Shown here: positions 25,919 to 33,842 of the stretch, piece by piece
Position numbering within the stretch: position 1 is the first letter of the stretch
Layout of the letters: every line of letters starts with the position of its first letter
NCBI RefSeq assembly: GCF_036346295.1
Contig: NZ_CP107819.1
Coordinates: 1-64,000 of the forward strand
Direction of reading: 5' to 3'
Length of the DNA: 64,000 nt
Source: Streptomyces sp. NBC_00536
GTDB taxonomy: Bacteria > Actinomycetota > Actinomycetes > Streptomycetales > Streptomycetaceae
Made by a program: the position numbers and the translations under genes
The notes under the pieces: model-generated
Seen by the model: only the letters and a program-made list of their open reading frames with translations
Told to the model about the DNA's origin: nothing
The model's database searches: none

Positions 25919-26922
25919 GGCACTGTTTCTCGGATCTCCTGACGCGGGTGTGATGTTGGGGTCAGGCTGGCCGTATGGGTCGTGGAGATCTGACGAACGC
26001 GGAGTGGGATCGGCTGGAGTCGTTCCTGCCTCGTGGTGGTGCGCGTGGGGGCCGGTGGAGTGATCACCGTCGGGTGATCAACGGGGTGCTCTATCGGGTG
26101 CGGACGGGTGTGCAGTGGCGGGATCTCCCGGAGCGCTTCGGGCCTTGGGAGACGGCTTATAAGCGGCATCGCCGCTGGTCAGCGGATGGAACATGGAAGA
26201 TGCTGCTGTCTCGCGTCCAGGCGGCCGAGGACGCTGTGGGCCAGATCGACTGGGACGTGTCGGTGGACTCGACAGCGGTGCGAGCCCACCAGCACGCCGC
26301 CGGCGCGAGGAAGACACCGCCCACCGCGATCCCTCAAAAGGGGAGTCTGCAGGGGACGAACCGGGTCGATCCGGTGTTGCAGAAACTGGCCGTCCGGCTG
26401 GCGGAGGTGGTCAGATCGGCGAATGCCTGGGACGCTCCCGAGGCGGCTTCACCACCAAAATCCACCTCGCCGCCGATGGACGGTGCCGGCCCCTCGCCCT
26501 CGTCCTGACGCCGGGCCACTACGGTGACGGCCCCCAACTCGATCGCATACTTGAGCAGATATCGGTGCCCCGGACCGGAGTGGGCCGGCCCCGCACCCGA
26601 CCCGACCATGTCCTCGCGGACAAGGCCTACACGTCCCGAAAGAACCGCCGCTACCTGCGACGACGCGGAATCCGGCACACCATCCCCGAACGCCTCGACC
26701 AGCAAAGACACCGCAAGAACCGCGGGTCCCGAGGCGGCCGGCCCACCGGCTTCGACAGCGAGCACTACAAGAAACGCAACACCGTCGAGCGAGCCATCAA
26801 CCGGCTGAAGGGCTTCCGCGCGGTCGCCACCCGCTACGAGAAACGCGCCTACATCTACCTCGGCACCATCACCCTCGCCGCCCTCATCATCTGGCTCCGA
26901 ACATGATCCGAGAAACAGTGCC
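25919..26922 (+). mobile_element. IS5-family (IS427-type) insertion sequence
   Basis: A 1004-bp element with inverted repeats GGCACTGTTTCTCGGATC (25919 onward and complement ending at 26922), flanked by TA on both sides as a 2-bp target duplication. The left flank is an IS3 scrap and the right flank is the 3' end of a decarboxylase-like gene. The two flanks do not belong together, so DNA was deleted next to the element. Confidence 0.88.
25975..26906 (+). CDS. IS5-family transposase made by -1 frameshifting (orfA/orfB)
   Basis: OrfA starts MGRGDLTNAEWDRLESFLPR and carries the DUF4096-like N-domain (RRVINGVLYRVRTGVQWRDLPERFGPW) and the first catalytic motif QIDWDVSVDSTAVRAHQHAA. OrfB, in the -1 frame, has GGFTTKIHLAADGRCRPLAL, then HVLADKAYTSRKNRRYLRRR and RNTVERAINRLKGFRAVATR. 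The slip site is AAAAGGGG at about 26337-26344, typical for IS427-group elements. OrfA alone would stop at 26508. Confidence 0.85.
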
Positions 26923-27437
26923 TAGGCCTCCCAGCCGAAGGCGTCGGGACGGATCAGGAGCGCCGCCGGTCGGCGCAGGTGGGTGAGGGTGTCTCGGGCC
27001 CGGGCCAGCTGTTCCGCCGCATGCTCTGCGGCGAAGGTCTCGTGCGCGATGCCGAGTGCATCCAGGATAGGAAGTGTGGCCCTGCCCATGGGGAGGTTCT
27101 CGGCGGTGGTGTCCAGCCCGGTCCCCCGCAGGCTGATGACGAGGAGGATTGGCATCTGGTACGGGACGATCAGGGACGCCAGGGCGTTCACCGACTGGCC
27201 GAGTCCGGAATTCTGCATCAACGCCACCGGCATTCGTCCGGCGAGTGCCGAACCTGCCGCGAGGCCGACGGCGTTGTCCTCCCTCGATACCGTGACGAGG
27301 TCGCCCCGCGACTCGAGTTCGGTCAGCAGGGGGGCGAGGATTCCGCACGGTGTCGCGAAGAAGGGGCCGAAAGCGTTCCCGGTAAGTTCCCTGGTCATGG
27401 CTGAGACGGCATCGACCGCGACGGCTGGGGTCGTCAT
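26922..27437 (-). CDS. TPP-binding decarboxylase alpha subunit (sulfo/phosphonopyruvate decarboxylase-like), possibly truncated
   Basis: A 171-residue TPP-enzyme PYR domain. FFATPCGILAPLLTELE, VSREDNAVGLAAGSALAG with the cofactor-activating Glu, and VALMQNSGLGQSVNALASL, then ISLRGTG, are hallmarks of the N-terminal half of phosphonopyruvate or sulfopyruvate decarboxylases. The PP domain that binds the diphosphate would follow as a second half or a beta subunit. Here the frame ends exactly at the IS5 element, and the TAG stop spans the junction. The partner is therefore missing, whether this was one fused gene or an alpha/beta pair. It is the last gene of the operon, one base after the S9 peptidase stop. 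Confidence 0.75.
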   Translation of the reverse strand: MTTPAVAVDAVSAMTRELTGNAFGPFFATPCGILAPLLTELESRGDLVTVSREDNAVGLAAGSALAGRMPVALMQNSGLGQSVNALASLIVPYQMPILLVISLRGTGLDTTAENLPMGRATLPILDALGIAHETFAAEHAAEQLARARDTLTHLRRPAALLIRPDAFGWEA

Positions 27438-29546
27438 TCAGTTCACCTTTCTCGTCATGGTGTTGTCCCGGAACAGCGCGTCCTTGAGGAACTGAACCTG
27501 GAGCCGTAGGAGGTTCCGTTGCACGTCCGGATCCTCGACCATGTGCGAGGTGCCGGGCAGGGGCAGGACGGTGTGGGGCCGGCCGGCCCGCAAGAGCGCT
27601 TCCGATAGGCGGTAGGTGTGGGCACTGACCACGTTGTCGTCGGTCGTCCCGTGTATGAGCATGAGTGGCCGGGTCAGCTTCGGCGCGTCGTTGATCAGGG
27701 ACGACCGCGCGTAGGAGTCGGGATGGTCGGCCGGGTGTCCGAGGTGTCGCTCGCGCCAGTGCGTGTCGTAGAGAGCCTGATCTGTGACCGGGGCGCCCGC
27801 CACGGCTGCGTGGAACACGTCGGGGCGGCGCAGCACAGCCAGCGCCGCCAGGTATCCGCCGAAGGACCAGCCGCGGATTGCCACCCGGTTCAGGTCGAGG
27901 CACGGCAGGGCGGCGGCCGCACCGCGGAGCCCGTCGACCTGGTCCTGGAGGACGGGTGAGGCGATGTCCCGGTGGATGGTCCGCTCCCAGGCAGGGCCGC
28001 GCCCCGGGGTGCCGCGGCCGTCCACGATGACGACGGCGAACCCTTGTTCCGCCAGCCACTGGGGCAGCAGGTACGCGTCGAACTCCTCGGTGACGCGCTG
28101 GAGATAGGGGCCGCCGTACGGGTCCATGAGGACAGGGAACGCGGTGGTGCTGTCCGCCTCGGTCGGCAGCACGACAGCGACGCGCAACTCGCGCTCGCCG
28201 ACGGTCAGCAGCCGGACGTTCGGGGTAAGAACCGGTCGTTCCGCCAGGGAGCGGATGTCCCGTTCGTGGCCGGAACGATCGCGCACGGTGGCTGTCCAGC
28301 CGGCGCGGTCCATGGTGCGGCCGTGGACCACCAGCGTGCCGCCACCGGCGGCGCCGTTCCAGACCCCGGCTGCTCGGGTCTCGCGCCGGGCCCCTCTGTC
28401 AGGGTTCCAGCTCCACAGTTGAGTCTGGGTCGGCTCGCGGGACGCGCGGAAGAAGACCGTCGCTCCGTCGGTGCCGACCACTTCCCGTACCTGGAGTCCG
28501 GTCGGTGTCACGACGTCCCCGTCGATCAGCAGCCGACGGCTGCCCTCGCGGTCGCCTACCCAGATGAGCTGTCCGGAAGGGGTCCGCGATGGGATTCCCC
28601 TCACCACTGGGACCCAGCAGGAGTCGGATTCCTCGTGCAGCACCCGAGCACTGCCGGAGGCGGGATCCACTGCCAGCACGCGCATCCGGCGCTGGCTGCG
28701 GTCTTGGACGACGACGAGCGGCTCGCCCGCCGACCATTCGACGTTCACGACGTACTCGAATTCCTCGCGGTCCCACCGCACGGGAACGAGGGCACCGCCT
28801 GGTCCGACGAACCACAGGGAGACATCGGCGTTCGTCGTCCCGGCCGCCGGATAGGCGATCTCCCGTGGCGGCACGGCGGGTTGCGTTGGATCGGCGAGGT
28901 ACCAGCGCTGCACCGCGGCCGTATCGACGCGCGCGACCAGCAGACTTTCGCTGTCCGGCGACCACCAGAAGCCCCGCGTTCGCTCCATCGACTCGGCGGC
29001 CACGTGCTCCGCCACGCCGTAGGCGACGTCCCGGTTCTCGGGGGCGACGAGGAGCATGTCGCCGGAACCGTCGGCGCGGACCATACGGAGCGCCCCGTTG
29101 TCGATGTAGGCGATCCGGGTCCCGTCGGGCGACAGCCTCGGGTCGAACGCGGGTGGAAGGCCGTCGAGGAAGCGGGTGCGCCCCGAGTCGACTCGGACCG
29201 TGCCGATCCTGCCGTTGACGGAGAACACTGCTGAGGTCACCGCCGCGTCGGTGGCGAAGGAGGTGATGCCTCGGGAGCGCTGGCGCGTGCGCTCGCGCAT
29301 CCACTCCTCGGCCGTGAGGGCTTCGCCGTCGTCGGACGGGAAGACCGCGGAGGGATCGGCGAGCAGAGACTCCCCGCCGGTCGTCGCGGACAGCCGCCAC
29401 AAGCAGGAGACGGGGTCGGTGCCACTCCGGGAGCGCAGGAAGAGGACCTTGCCCCCGTCCGGCGACACCGTGAAGGACGTCGGCACGCCCAGCTGGAATC
29501 GCCGGGTGCGCAGGAACTGTTCGAGGAACCGTTCAGCAAGGCTCAT
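27438..29546 (-). CDS. S9-family prolyl oligopeptidase/dipeptidyl peptidase
   Basis: A 702-residue serine peptidase. The N-terminal beta-propeller includes TSFTVSPDGGKVLFLRSR and RLSPDGTRIAYIDNG. The C-terminal alpha/beta-hydrolase domain has VIVDGRGTPGRG, the nucleophile motif RGWSFGGYLA (GxSxGG), VAGAPVTD, LMLIHGTTDDNV with the catalytic Asp and TSHM with the catalytic His. No signal peptide, so cytoplasmic. The ATG at 29546 overlaps the methyltransferase stop (ATGA), which argues for translational coupling. In this cluster it could trim a peptide intermediate, release a product from a scaffold, or confer self-resistance by cleaving it. Confidence 0.88.
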   Translation of the reverse strand: MSLAERFLEQFLRTRRFQLGVPTSFTVSPDGGKVLFLRSRSGTDPVSCLWRLSATTGGESLLADPSAVFPSDDGEALTAEEWMRERTRQRSRGITSFATDAAVTSAVFSVNGRIGTVRVDSGRTRFLDGLPPAFDPRLSPDGTRIAYIDNGALRMVRADGSGDMLLVAPENRDVAYGVAEHVAAESMERTRGFWWSPDSESLLVARVDTAAVQRWYLADPTQPAVPPREIAYPAAGTTNADVSLWFVGPGGALVPVRWDREEFEYVVNVEWSAGEPLVVVQDRSQRRMRVLAVDPASGSARVLHEESDSCWVPVVRGIPSRTPSGQLIWVGDREGSRRLLIDGDVVTPTGLQVREVVGTDGATVFFRASREPTQTQLWSWNPDRGARRETRAAGVWNGAAGGGTLVVHGRTMDRAGWTATVRDRSGHERDIRSLAERPVLTPNVRLLTVGERELRVAVVLPTEADSTTAFPVLMDPYGGPYLQRVTEEFDAYLLPQWLAEQGFAVVIVDGRGTPGRGPAWERTIHRDIASPVLQDQVDGLRGAAAALPCLDLNRVAIRGWSFGGYLAALAVLRRPDVFHAAVAGAPVTDQALYDTHWRERHLGHPADHPDSYARSSLINDAPKLTRPLMLIHGTTDDNVVSAHTYRLSEALLRAGRPHTVLPLPGTSHMVEDPDVQRNLLRLQVQFLKDALFRDNTMTRKVN

Positions 29547-30187
29547 CCGGCGTGCTCCGGCAGCCTGGACCACAGGAAGTAGTAGTCCTCGAACCCGGGC
29601 CCGCACTCGAAGGCGCCCACAATCTCGAGACCGGATTCCTTGACCATCGGAGTGAAGTCTCCCGGAGTGGAGAACCGGTGGTTCTCCTGGATCACGACGG
29701 ACCCGCCGGGACGCAGGAAACGAGGAGCATCTGCGTAGAAGTTGCGGTGGATCCCCCAGTCCTCGTCCTGCCAGATCAGGGGTGAATGAGCGTGCTGATA
29801 CTCCGAGGCCGGTGCCGCCGCGTTGACGTGCGGAGGGTTGCCGACCATCAAGTCCCAGCGGCTGTCCGCCGGCACCCCGGAGAACCCGGCGGACAGGTGG
29901 AAGCGGACCCGGTCCGCGAGATCGTTCTCACGCGCTGTCCGTTCCACCGCGGCTCGGGCCGCCGGGTTCACGTCACCGAGGTGCAGAGCGTCGCAGCAAC
30001 CGGCGGCCAGTAGCGAGAAGCCGATGAATCCCGGCCCCGCGCACCACTCGAAGAGGTTCTCCACCCGTCCGAAGTGCTCCTCGACGAAGGGAACGTAGGC
30101 GCGCCCGAAGGTATTGCCGCCACCGTCGAGTTCCGCCGTGTAGGACACCGCGATCGATCCGTACTGCGCCTGCGAGTAACTGGTCAT
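29543..30187 (-). CDS. HemK/PrmC-like SAM-dependent methyltransferase
   Basis: A 214-residue class I methyltransferase. The glycine motif is FEWCAGPGFIGFSLLAAG, then HLGDVNPAARAAVER (ribose-binding Asp) and the catalytic signature LMVGNPPHVN, an NPPY-type motif seen in enzymes that methylate amide or planar amino nitrogen. A Glu-rich tail ends with EDYYFLWSRLPEHAG. Such proteins occur in natural product clusters as N-methyltransferases. It is the sixth gene of the minus-strand operon and is coupled to the S9 peptidase. Confidence 0.8.
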   Translation of the reverse strand: MTSYSQAQYGSIAVSYTAELDGGGNTFGRAYVPFVEEHFGRVENLFEWCAGPGFIGFSLLAAGCCDALHLGDVNPAARAAVERTARENDLADRVRFHLSAGFSGVPADSRWDLMVGNPPHVNAAAPASEYQHAHSPLIWQDEDWGIHRNFYADAPRFLRPGGSVVIQENHRFSTPGDFTPMVKESGLEIVGAFECGPGFEDYYFLWSRLPEHAG

Positions 30188-30228
30188 GGACGTCTCCGTC
30201 GTGGGGGGGGTGGTCAGGGAGAAGGGGC

Positions 30229-31254
30229 TCAGTAGATGACGCGTTCGTGTGCGGCGAGGCGCGCATCGCGTGATTTGCGGAGGTCGCGGGCGATGTTGAC
30301 GCGCTTCAGCCAGCGATCTGTCCCGTCGTAGCGGGCGGTAAAGGGGCGACGTCCGTGGACGGCCTTGAAGTTGTCAATGAAGATTAATTGGCCGGGTTCG
30401 AGGACGACCGTGCGCATGCGTGCCTCGACTTCCGCGCAGAAGGCCGCCATGGCGCGGCGGGCCGCGTCGTCGTCGATCGGGGCGATGTAGTAAGGGTGTA
30501 CGCAGACGTAGGGGTCGGCGGGATCGCCGGACAGGATGGGAATCGGCTCCGGGGCCTCGAGCATGCGGCGGATGCGCTGGTAACTGCGCTCCTGGAGCGC
30601 GGCGACCGGTGAACCGGGCCGCTGTTCGGCGCGGTTCTCGGGCCGGTGCGCGTCGTCGGGGATCAGGGGGAAGTGCGCGCCGGCCAGGAGCACCCGCATT
30701 CCCTCGTCCAGCGAGAGGTCTTCGATTCCGACATAGGTCGTCTCGGCGGCGTCCGGGTTGCGCAAGCACATCAGGCCGACGTAATCAGCCCGGTAGGGAT
30801 GGAAGGCGTCCTCGGTGTGCCACTCGAGCGGGGTGATGCTCCCCGTCCCCAACTGCCCGATCTCATGGCCCTTGATCGGCATGATGTCGTGCAGGATGCG
30901 CCCGTCCTGCTGAGTCGCCCAGGCGATGGGATCGCCCAGGAGCTGCCCGCAGAGCAGGAAGAACAATTCCTCCTCGAGCGTCGGCGAGGCGGCCAGGAGC
31001 GTGTTCCAGTGGTCGGGGGTGCAGCCGATCCTGTCGTCGTCAACGGGGAAGCCGTCGACGACACACGCGGCGGCCGGTTCCCGGAGGCGGAACTCGTTGA
31101 GCGCGGCCCGAAGGTTCCTCGGCAGCTCCTGGGCGAGCACCGGGGCGTCTGCGAGGAATTCCTCCGAGTCGACCGACGGGTAGCGTCGCGCCAGGTCTCC
31201 CACGAAGCGCCGGGCATGAGCCGCATCTTGTGGAGAGATGGTGATGAGATACAT
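30229..31254 (-). CDS. Fe(II)/2-oxoglutarate dioxygenase, VioC/OrfP-like arginine beta-hydroxylase
   Basis: A 341-residue clavaminate-synthase-like oxygenase. The iron triad is visible: His and Glu in EWHTEDAFHPYRADYVGLMC and the distal His in NFKAVHGRRPFTARYDG, followed by the 2-oxoglutarate-binding Arg in TDRWLKRVN. The HTEDAFHPYR stretch is characteristic of arginine and enduracididine hydroxylases such as VioC, OrfP and MppO, which act on free amino acids. Beta-hydroxyarginine or a related residue is thus the likely building block made here. ATG at 31254, with AGGAGT a few bases upstream. Confidence 0.88.
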   Translation of the reverse strand: MYLITISPQDAAHARRFVGDLARRYPSVDSEEFLADAPVLAQELPRNLRAALNEFRLREPAAACVVDGFPVDDDRIGCTPDHWNTLLAASPTLEEELFFLLCGQLLGDPIAWATQQDGRILHDIMPIKGHEIGQLGTGSITPLEWHTEDAFHPYRADYVGLMCLRNPDAAETTYVGIEDLSLDEGMRVLLAGAHFPLIPDDAHRPENRAEQRPGSPVAALQERSYQRIRRMLEAPEPIPILSGDPADPYVCVHPYYIAPIDDDAARRAMAAFCAEVEARMRTVVLEPGQLIFIDNFKAVHGRRPFTARYDGTDRWLKRVNIARDLRKSRDARLAAHERVIY

Positions 31255-31304
31255 CGAGCAACTCCTTCGGAGAGACCGCCGTCGCGTGTCGGGCGGCCCT
31301 GGAA

Positions 31305-32633
31305 TCAGCGGCGAGCCAGAGCCACCGAGGGAAGGGCGCCGTGGCCGTGAATGCTGACCACGCCGTGTCCCCCCGGCGGTAGATAACGGACCATGCAGCC
31401 ACCCGGCTTGCCGTCGAACACATAGGGGCTGAAGACTGGCAGGACGTCCGCCTCGTACGTGTCGCCGTCCGCGTCGGCGAACTCCATGGGACACGCGACA
31501 GGTACCACGTACTGCTGGACGATGTGGTCCTCGTGCGCCGCGGCCCGGGTCACCGTCCGACGCCACAGCTCCGCGTCGCAGTCGCGGCCGACGAGGACGT
31601 CCTGTGCCTTCATGCCGACGGCGGGCTTCAGGACGAACTCCTCCGGGCGGTCGAGCAACAATTCGGGAAGCACGTAAGAGGATCCCTGCCACCGCGTGGC
31701 GCGGTCGCTCACCACACGGGTCCAGGGCAGGTACCGGTCGACGATGTCGCGGTCTTGCTCCGTCATCCAGGGCCGGCCCTCGGAGACCCAGCCCAGCACC
31801 TTCTTGTTGGAAATCAGATAGGCGGTCTGGGTGGAGATGAGAGTGCACCCCGCGTCGAGCGCGGTGCGGACGGGGGCCAGGTCGATTCCGTGACCACGCC
31901 ACTCCGGGATGGTGAAGTGGCGTAGACCCACTTCGTAGCGGGGTCGGCCGGGCAGGCCGAGGCCCTCCAGGAGGTCCTCCGGTTCGAAGAACTCGGCTTT
32001 CATGCCCCGGTTCCGGAGCGAGTCGACCTGAACGTCGTAGTAGCGGGTGGTCCTGCTGCCGTTCAGGTCTCGGGCAGTACCGACGATGGCGACGGCCGGT
32101 GCGACACCGAGCTCCCGCACCGCGCGCACGAAGATCTCGTCCCGGACGGCGAGCGGGTCGGGCCCGGTGAACGGTGCCAGTTCGGGCCCGCCGTACGCCG
32201 CGGTCCACGCCGCGGAGTTCAACGCGGTGTCGACCACGCCGCCGATGCCAGCCCCGATGTTGAACTCGACGAACTTCGGCCCGGTGGCGTCTACCATGAC
32301 ATCGGGGCGGGCTATGCATGTGGCGAAGGCCTCCTCGACCTCGCCGTCGATGAAGAGCGGGTACAGGTGCTCGTCGGCGCCGAGCGCGGCGATGCGGCCG
32401 GCCGAGGCCGGCGCGGATTCCAGGAGTGTCCTGCGCAGCAGCCGGAGCAGTGCCGATGCCGCCGTGAACAGCTCGCCGTAGGACTGCTGGGAGAGCACCA
32501 CAGGTCGCAGGGACGCGGGATCCATCGGGAACGCGATGTCGTCCATGGCCCGGGTAAGGCCCTCCACGAGGGCGGGGACCGCGACGCGCGAGCCGGTCGG
32601 CAGGGGGTCGGTTGCGTACCACTGAGTGGTCAT
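31305..32633 (-). CDS. Circularly permuted ATP-grasp ligase
   Basis: A 442-residue protein. PKFVEFNIGAGIGGVVDTAL (a pre-ATP-grasp-like segment), then STQTAYLISNKKVLGWV with a Lys in the ATP site, EEFVLKPAVGMKAQDVLVGR (the ATP-grasp Lys and Gly-rich loop) and HEDHIVQQYVVPV with the hinge Glu-equivalent region. The order of parts follows glutathionylspermidine synthase-like ATP-grasp proteins. It would activate a carboxylate as an acyl phosphate and join it to an amine. The ATG overlaps the GNAT stop (ATGA). A peptide-bond-forming step on the hydroxyarginine-type building block is the natural inference. Confidence 0.75.
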   Translation of the reverse strand: MTTQWYATDPLPTGSRVAVPALVEGLTRAMDDIAFPMDPASLRPVVLSQQSYGELFTAASALLRLLRRTLLESAPASAGRIAALGADEHLYPLFIDGEVEEAFATCIARPDVMVDATGPKFVEFNIGAGIGGVVDTALNSAAWTAAYGGPELAPFTGPDPLAVRDEIFVRAVRELGVAPAVAIVGTARDLNGSRTTRYYDVQVDSLRNRGMKAEFFEPEDLLEGLGLPGRPRYEVGLRHFTIPEWRGHGIDLAPVRTALDAGCTLISTQTAYLISNKKVLGWVSEGRPWMTEQDRDIVDRYLPWTRVVSDRATRWQGSSYVLPELLLDRPEEFVLKPAVGMKAQDVLVGRDCDAELWRRTVTRAAAHEDHIVQQYVVPVACPMEFADADGDTYEADVLPVFSPYVFDGKPGGCMVRYLPPGGHGVVSIHGHGALPSVALARR

Positions 32634-33814
32634 GGGCGCGTCCTTCGGTTGAGATGTGCGGCGGAACGTGGGGCGAGGAACTCATCCAGGTTGACCTCGC
32701 GCACACGGGAGACACCGGGCGACTTCGCCGAGTAGTCCAGCTGGGGCGGCCGGGCAGAATCGTGGAAGTACACCGCCTCCAACGACCTGTCGGCCGCCTC
32801 TGCGAGCAGCGGGTTGGCGACCAGGAAGTCCCGTACGGCGGGTGTGTCGCGTCGGACCTGAAGCCAGAGCCGCTTCTCCCCGAAGTGGTTCGGCGGGAGG
32901 ATCACCTCAGTCGCGAACCGGCGCTTCCACTGGTAGGTGCCCTTGCTCAGGAAGGGCTCGGTGCCTTGGAAGTCGACCCGGCGGACACCGTTGTGCGCGG
33001 CCCAGTCGATCAGGAAGTGGTAGATGGCCTTGAAGGCACCGCTGTCGTAGTGCTGCTTGGCGCCGTCGACCACGCCGAGCAGACGGAGGGTCAGCACACA
33101 GGACTCGGGGTCCCAGTGGCACAGGGCGCCGCCGATGCGTTCACCGTCCTGGGACAGACTGAACATCCGACCGCCGCGGAAGAGGCACTCGTAGGAGACC
33201 TCCCTACTCTCGGTTCGTTCGCGTTCGCCATGACGTTCGCGCATGGTCGGGCGGTACAGGCGGTCGTAGAAGAAGTCGAACCAGGCCGGTTCGGTTTCGA
33301 CGGCCCAGGTCCAGTCATGGATCCGCATGTCACGGTTGAACTGCGAGCGTTCGCGCTTGGAGATCCTCTGCCGGATTAGGTCGGGAGCCTCGTCGGTGGC
33401 GACGACGAAGTGGACGCGCATCGGCACAATCAGGGAGGCCTGCCTCGGCAACCGCCGCGCCTGTTTGGCGCCGGTGCCCACGATGACGATGTCGGCGTCT
33501 GGCAGGGCGGCCGGTGACCTGAGGGTCTTCCCCGTGAGCTTGGCGGCGGTGCGGCGGGCGCTCTCGCCGTCCTCCGACTCTCGGCGTAGTTCGGTGAATT
33601 CCAAGGTGTAGGCGAGCCCTTCGGCGAGGCCTGCGTACGTGACGGACAATCCGCCCAGTTCCGAGCGGATCGCGGGGAACACCGCTCCGCCGCGGATGTC
33701 CACGGCGGTGCGCAGCCGGGTCACGATCGGATGGCCGCTGTTGCGCCAGTGGTAGCCGGCGTGCATGCGCAGCCTGTGGGGCAGGGGAGAGCGGGGTGGG
33801 GGAATGACGCGCAC
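32630..33814 (-). CDS. FemAB/GNAT-like acyl or aminoacyl transferase
   Basis: A 394-residue protein. RQRISKRERSQFNRDMRIHD with an arginine-rich helix, then WFDFFYDRLYRPTMRERHGE, a GNAT-type core strand and GGALCHWDPE, and KAIYHFLIDWAAHNGVRRVDF near the acyl-donor site. The layout fits the FemABX/GNAT superfamily, in which some members use aminoacyl-tRNA to form peptide bonds in natural products. GTG start at 33814. The spacing to the LanB stop is 28 bases. Next to a LanB-like enzyme, a second tRNA-using enzyme would be coherent, but this is inference. Confidence 0.65.
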   Translation of the reverse strand: MRVIPPPRSPLPHRLRMHAGYHWRNSGHPIVTRLRTAVDIRGGAVFPAIRSELGGLSVTYAGLAEGLAYTLEFTELRRESEDGESARRTAAKLTGKTLRSPAALPDADIVIVGTGAKQARRLPRQASLIVPMRVHFVVATDEAPDLIRQRISKRERSQFNRDMRIHDWTWAVETEPAWFDFFYDRLYRPTMRERHGERERTESREVSYECLFRGGRMFSLSQDGERIGGALCHWDPESCVLTLRLLGVVDGAKQHYDSGAFKAIYHFLIDWAAHNGVRRVDFQGTEPFLSKGTYQWKRRFATEVILPPNHFGEKRLWLQVRRDTPAVRDFLVANPLLAEAADRSLEAVYFHDSARPPQLDYSAKSPGVSRVREVNLDEFLAPRSAAHLNRRTRP

Positions 33815-33842
33815 AGCGGCTCAGTCCTCGTGGGTCGGTCGA

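Noticed and set aside
30229..32715. 828-codon single frame covering the hydroxylase and the ATP-grasp region
   Set aside because: Its first ~480 codons are Arg/Pro-rich and out of frame with the ATP-grasp gene at 31305-32633; only the C-terminal part is the real hydroxylase.
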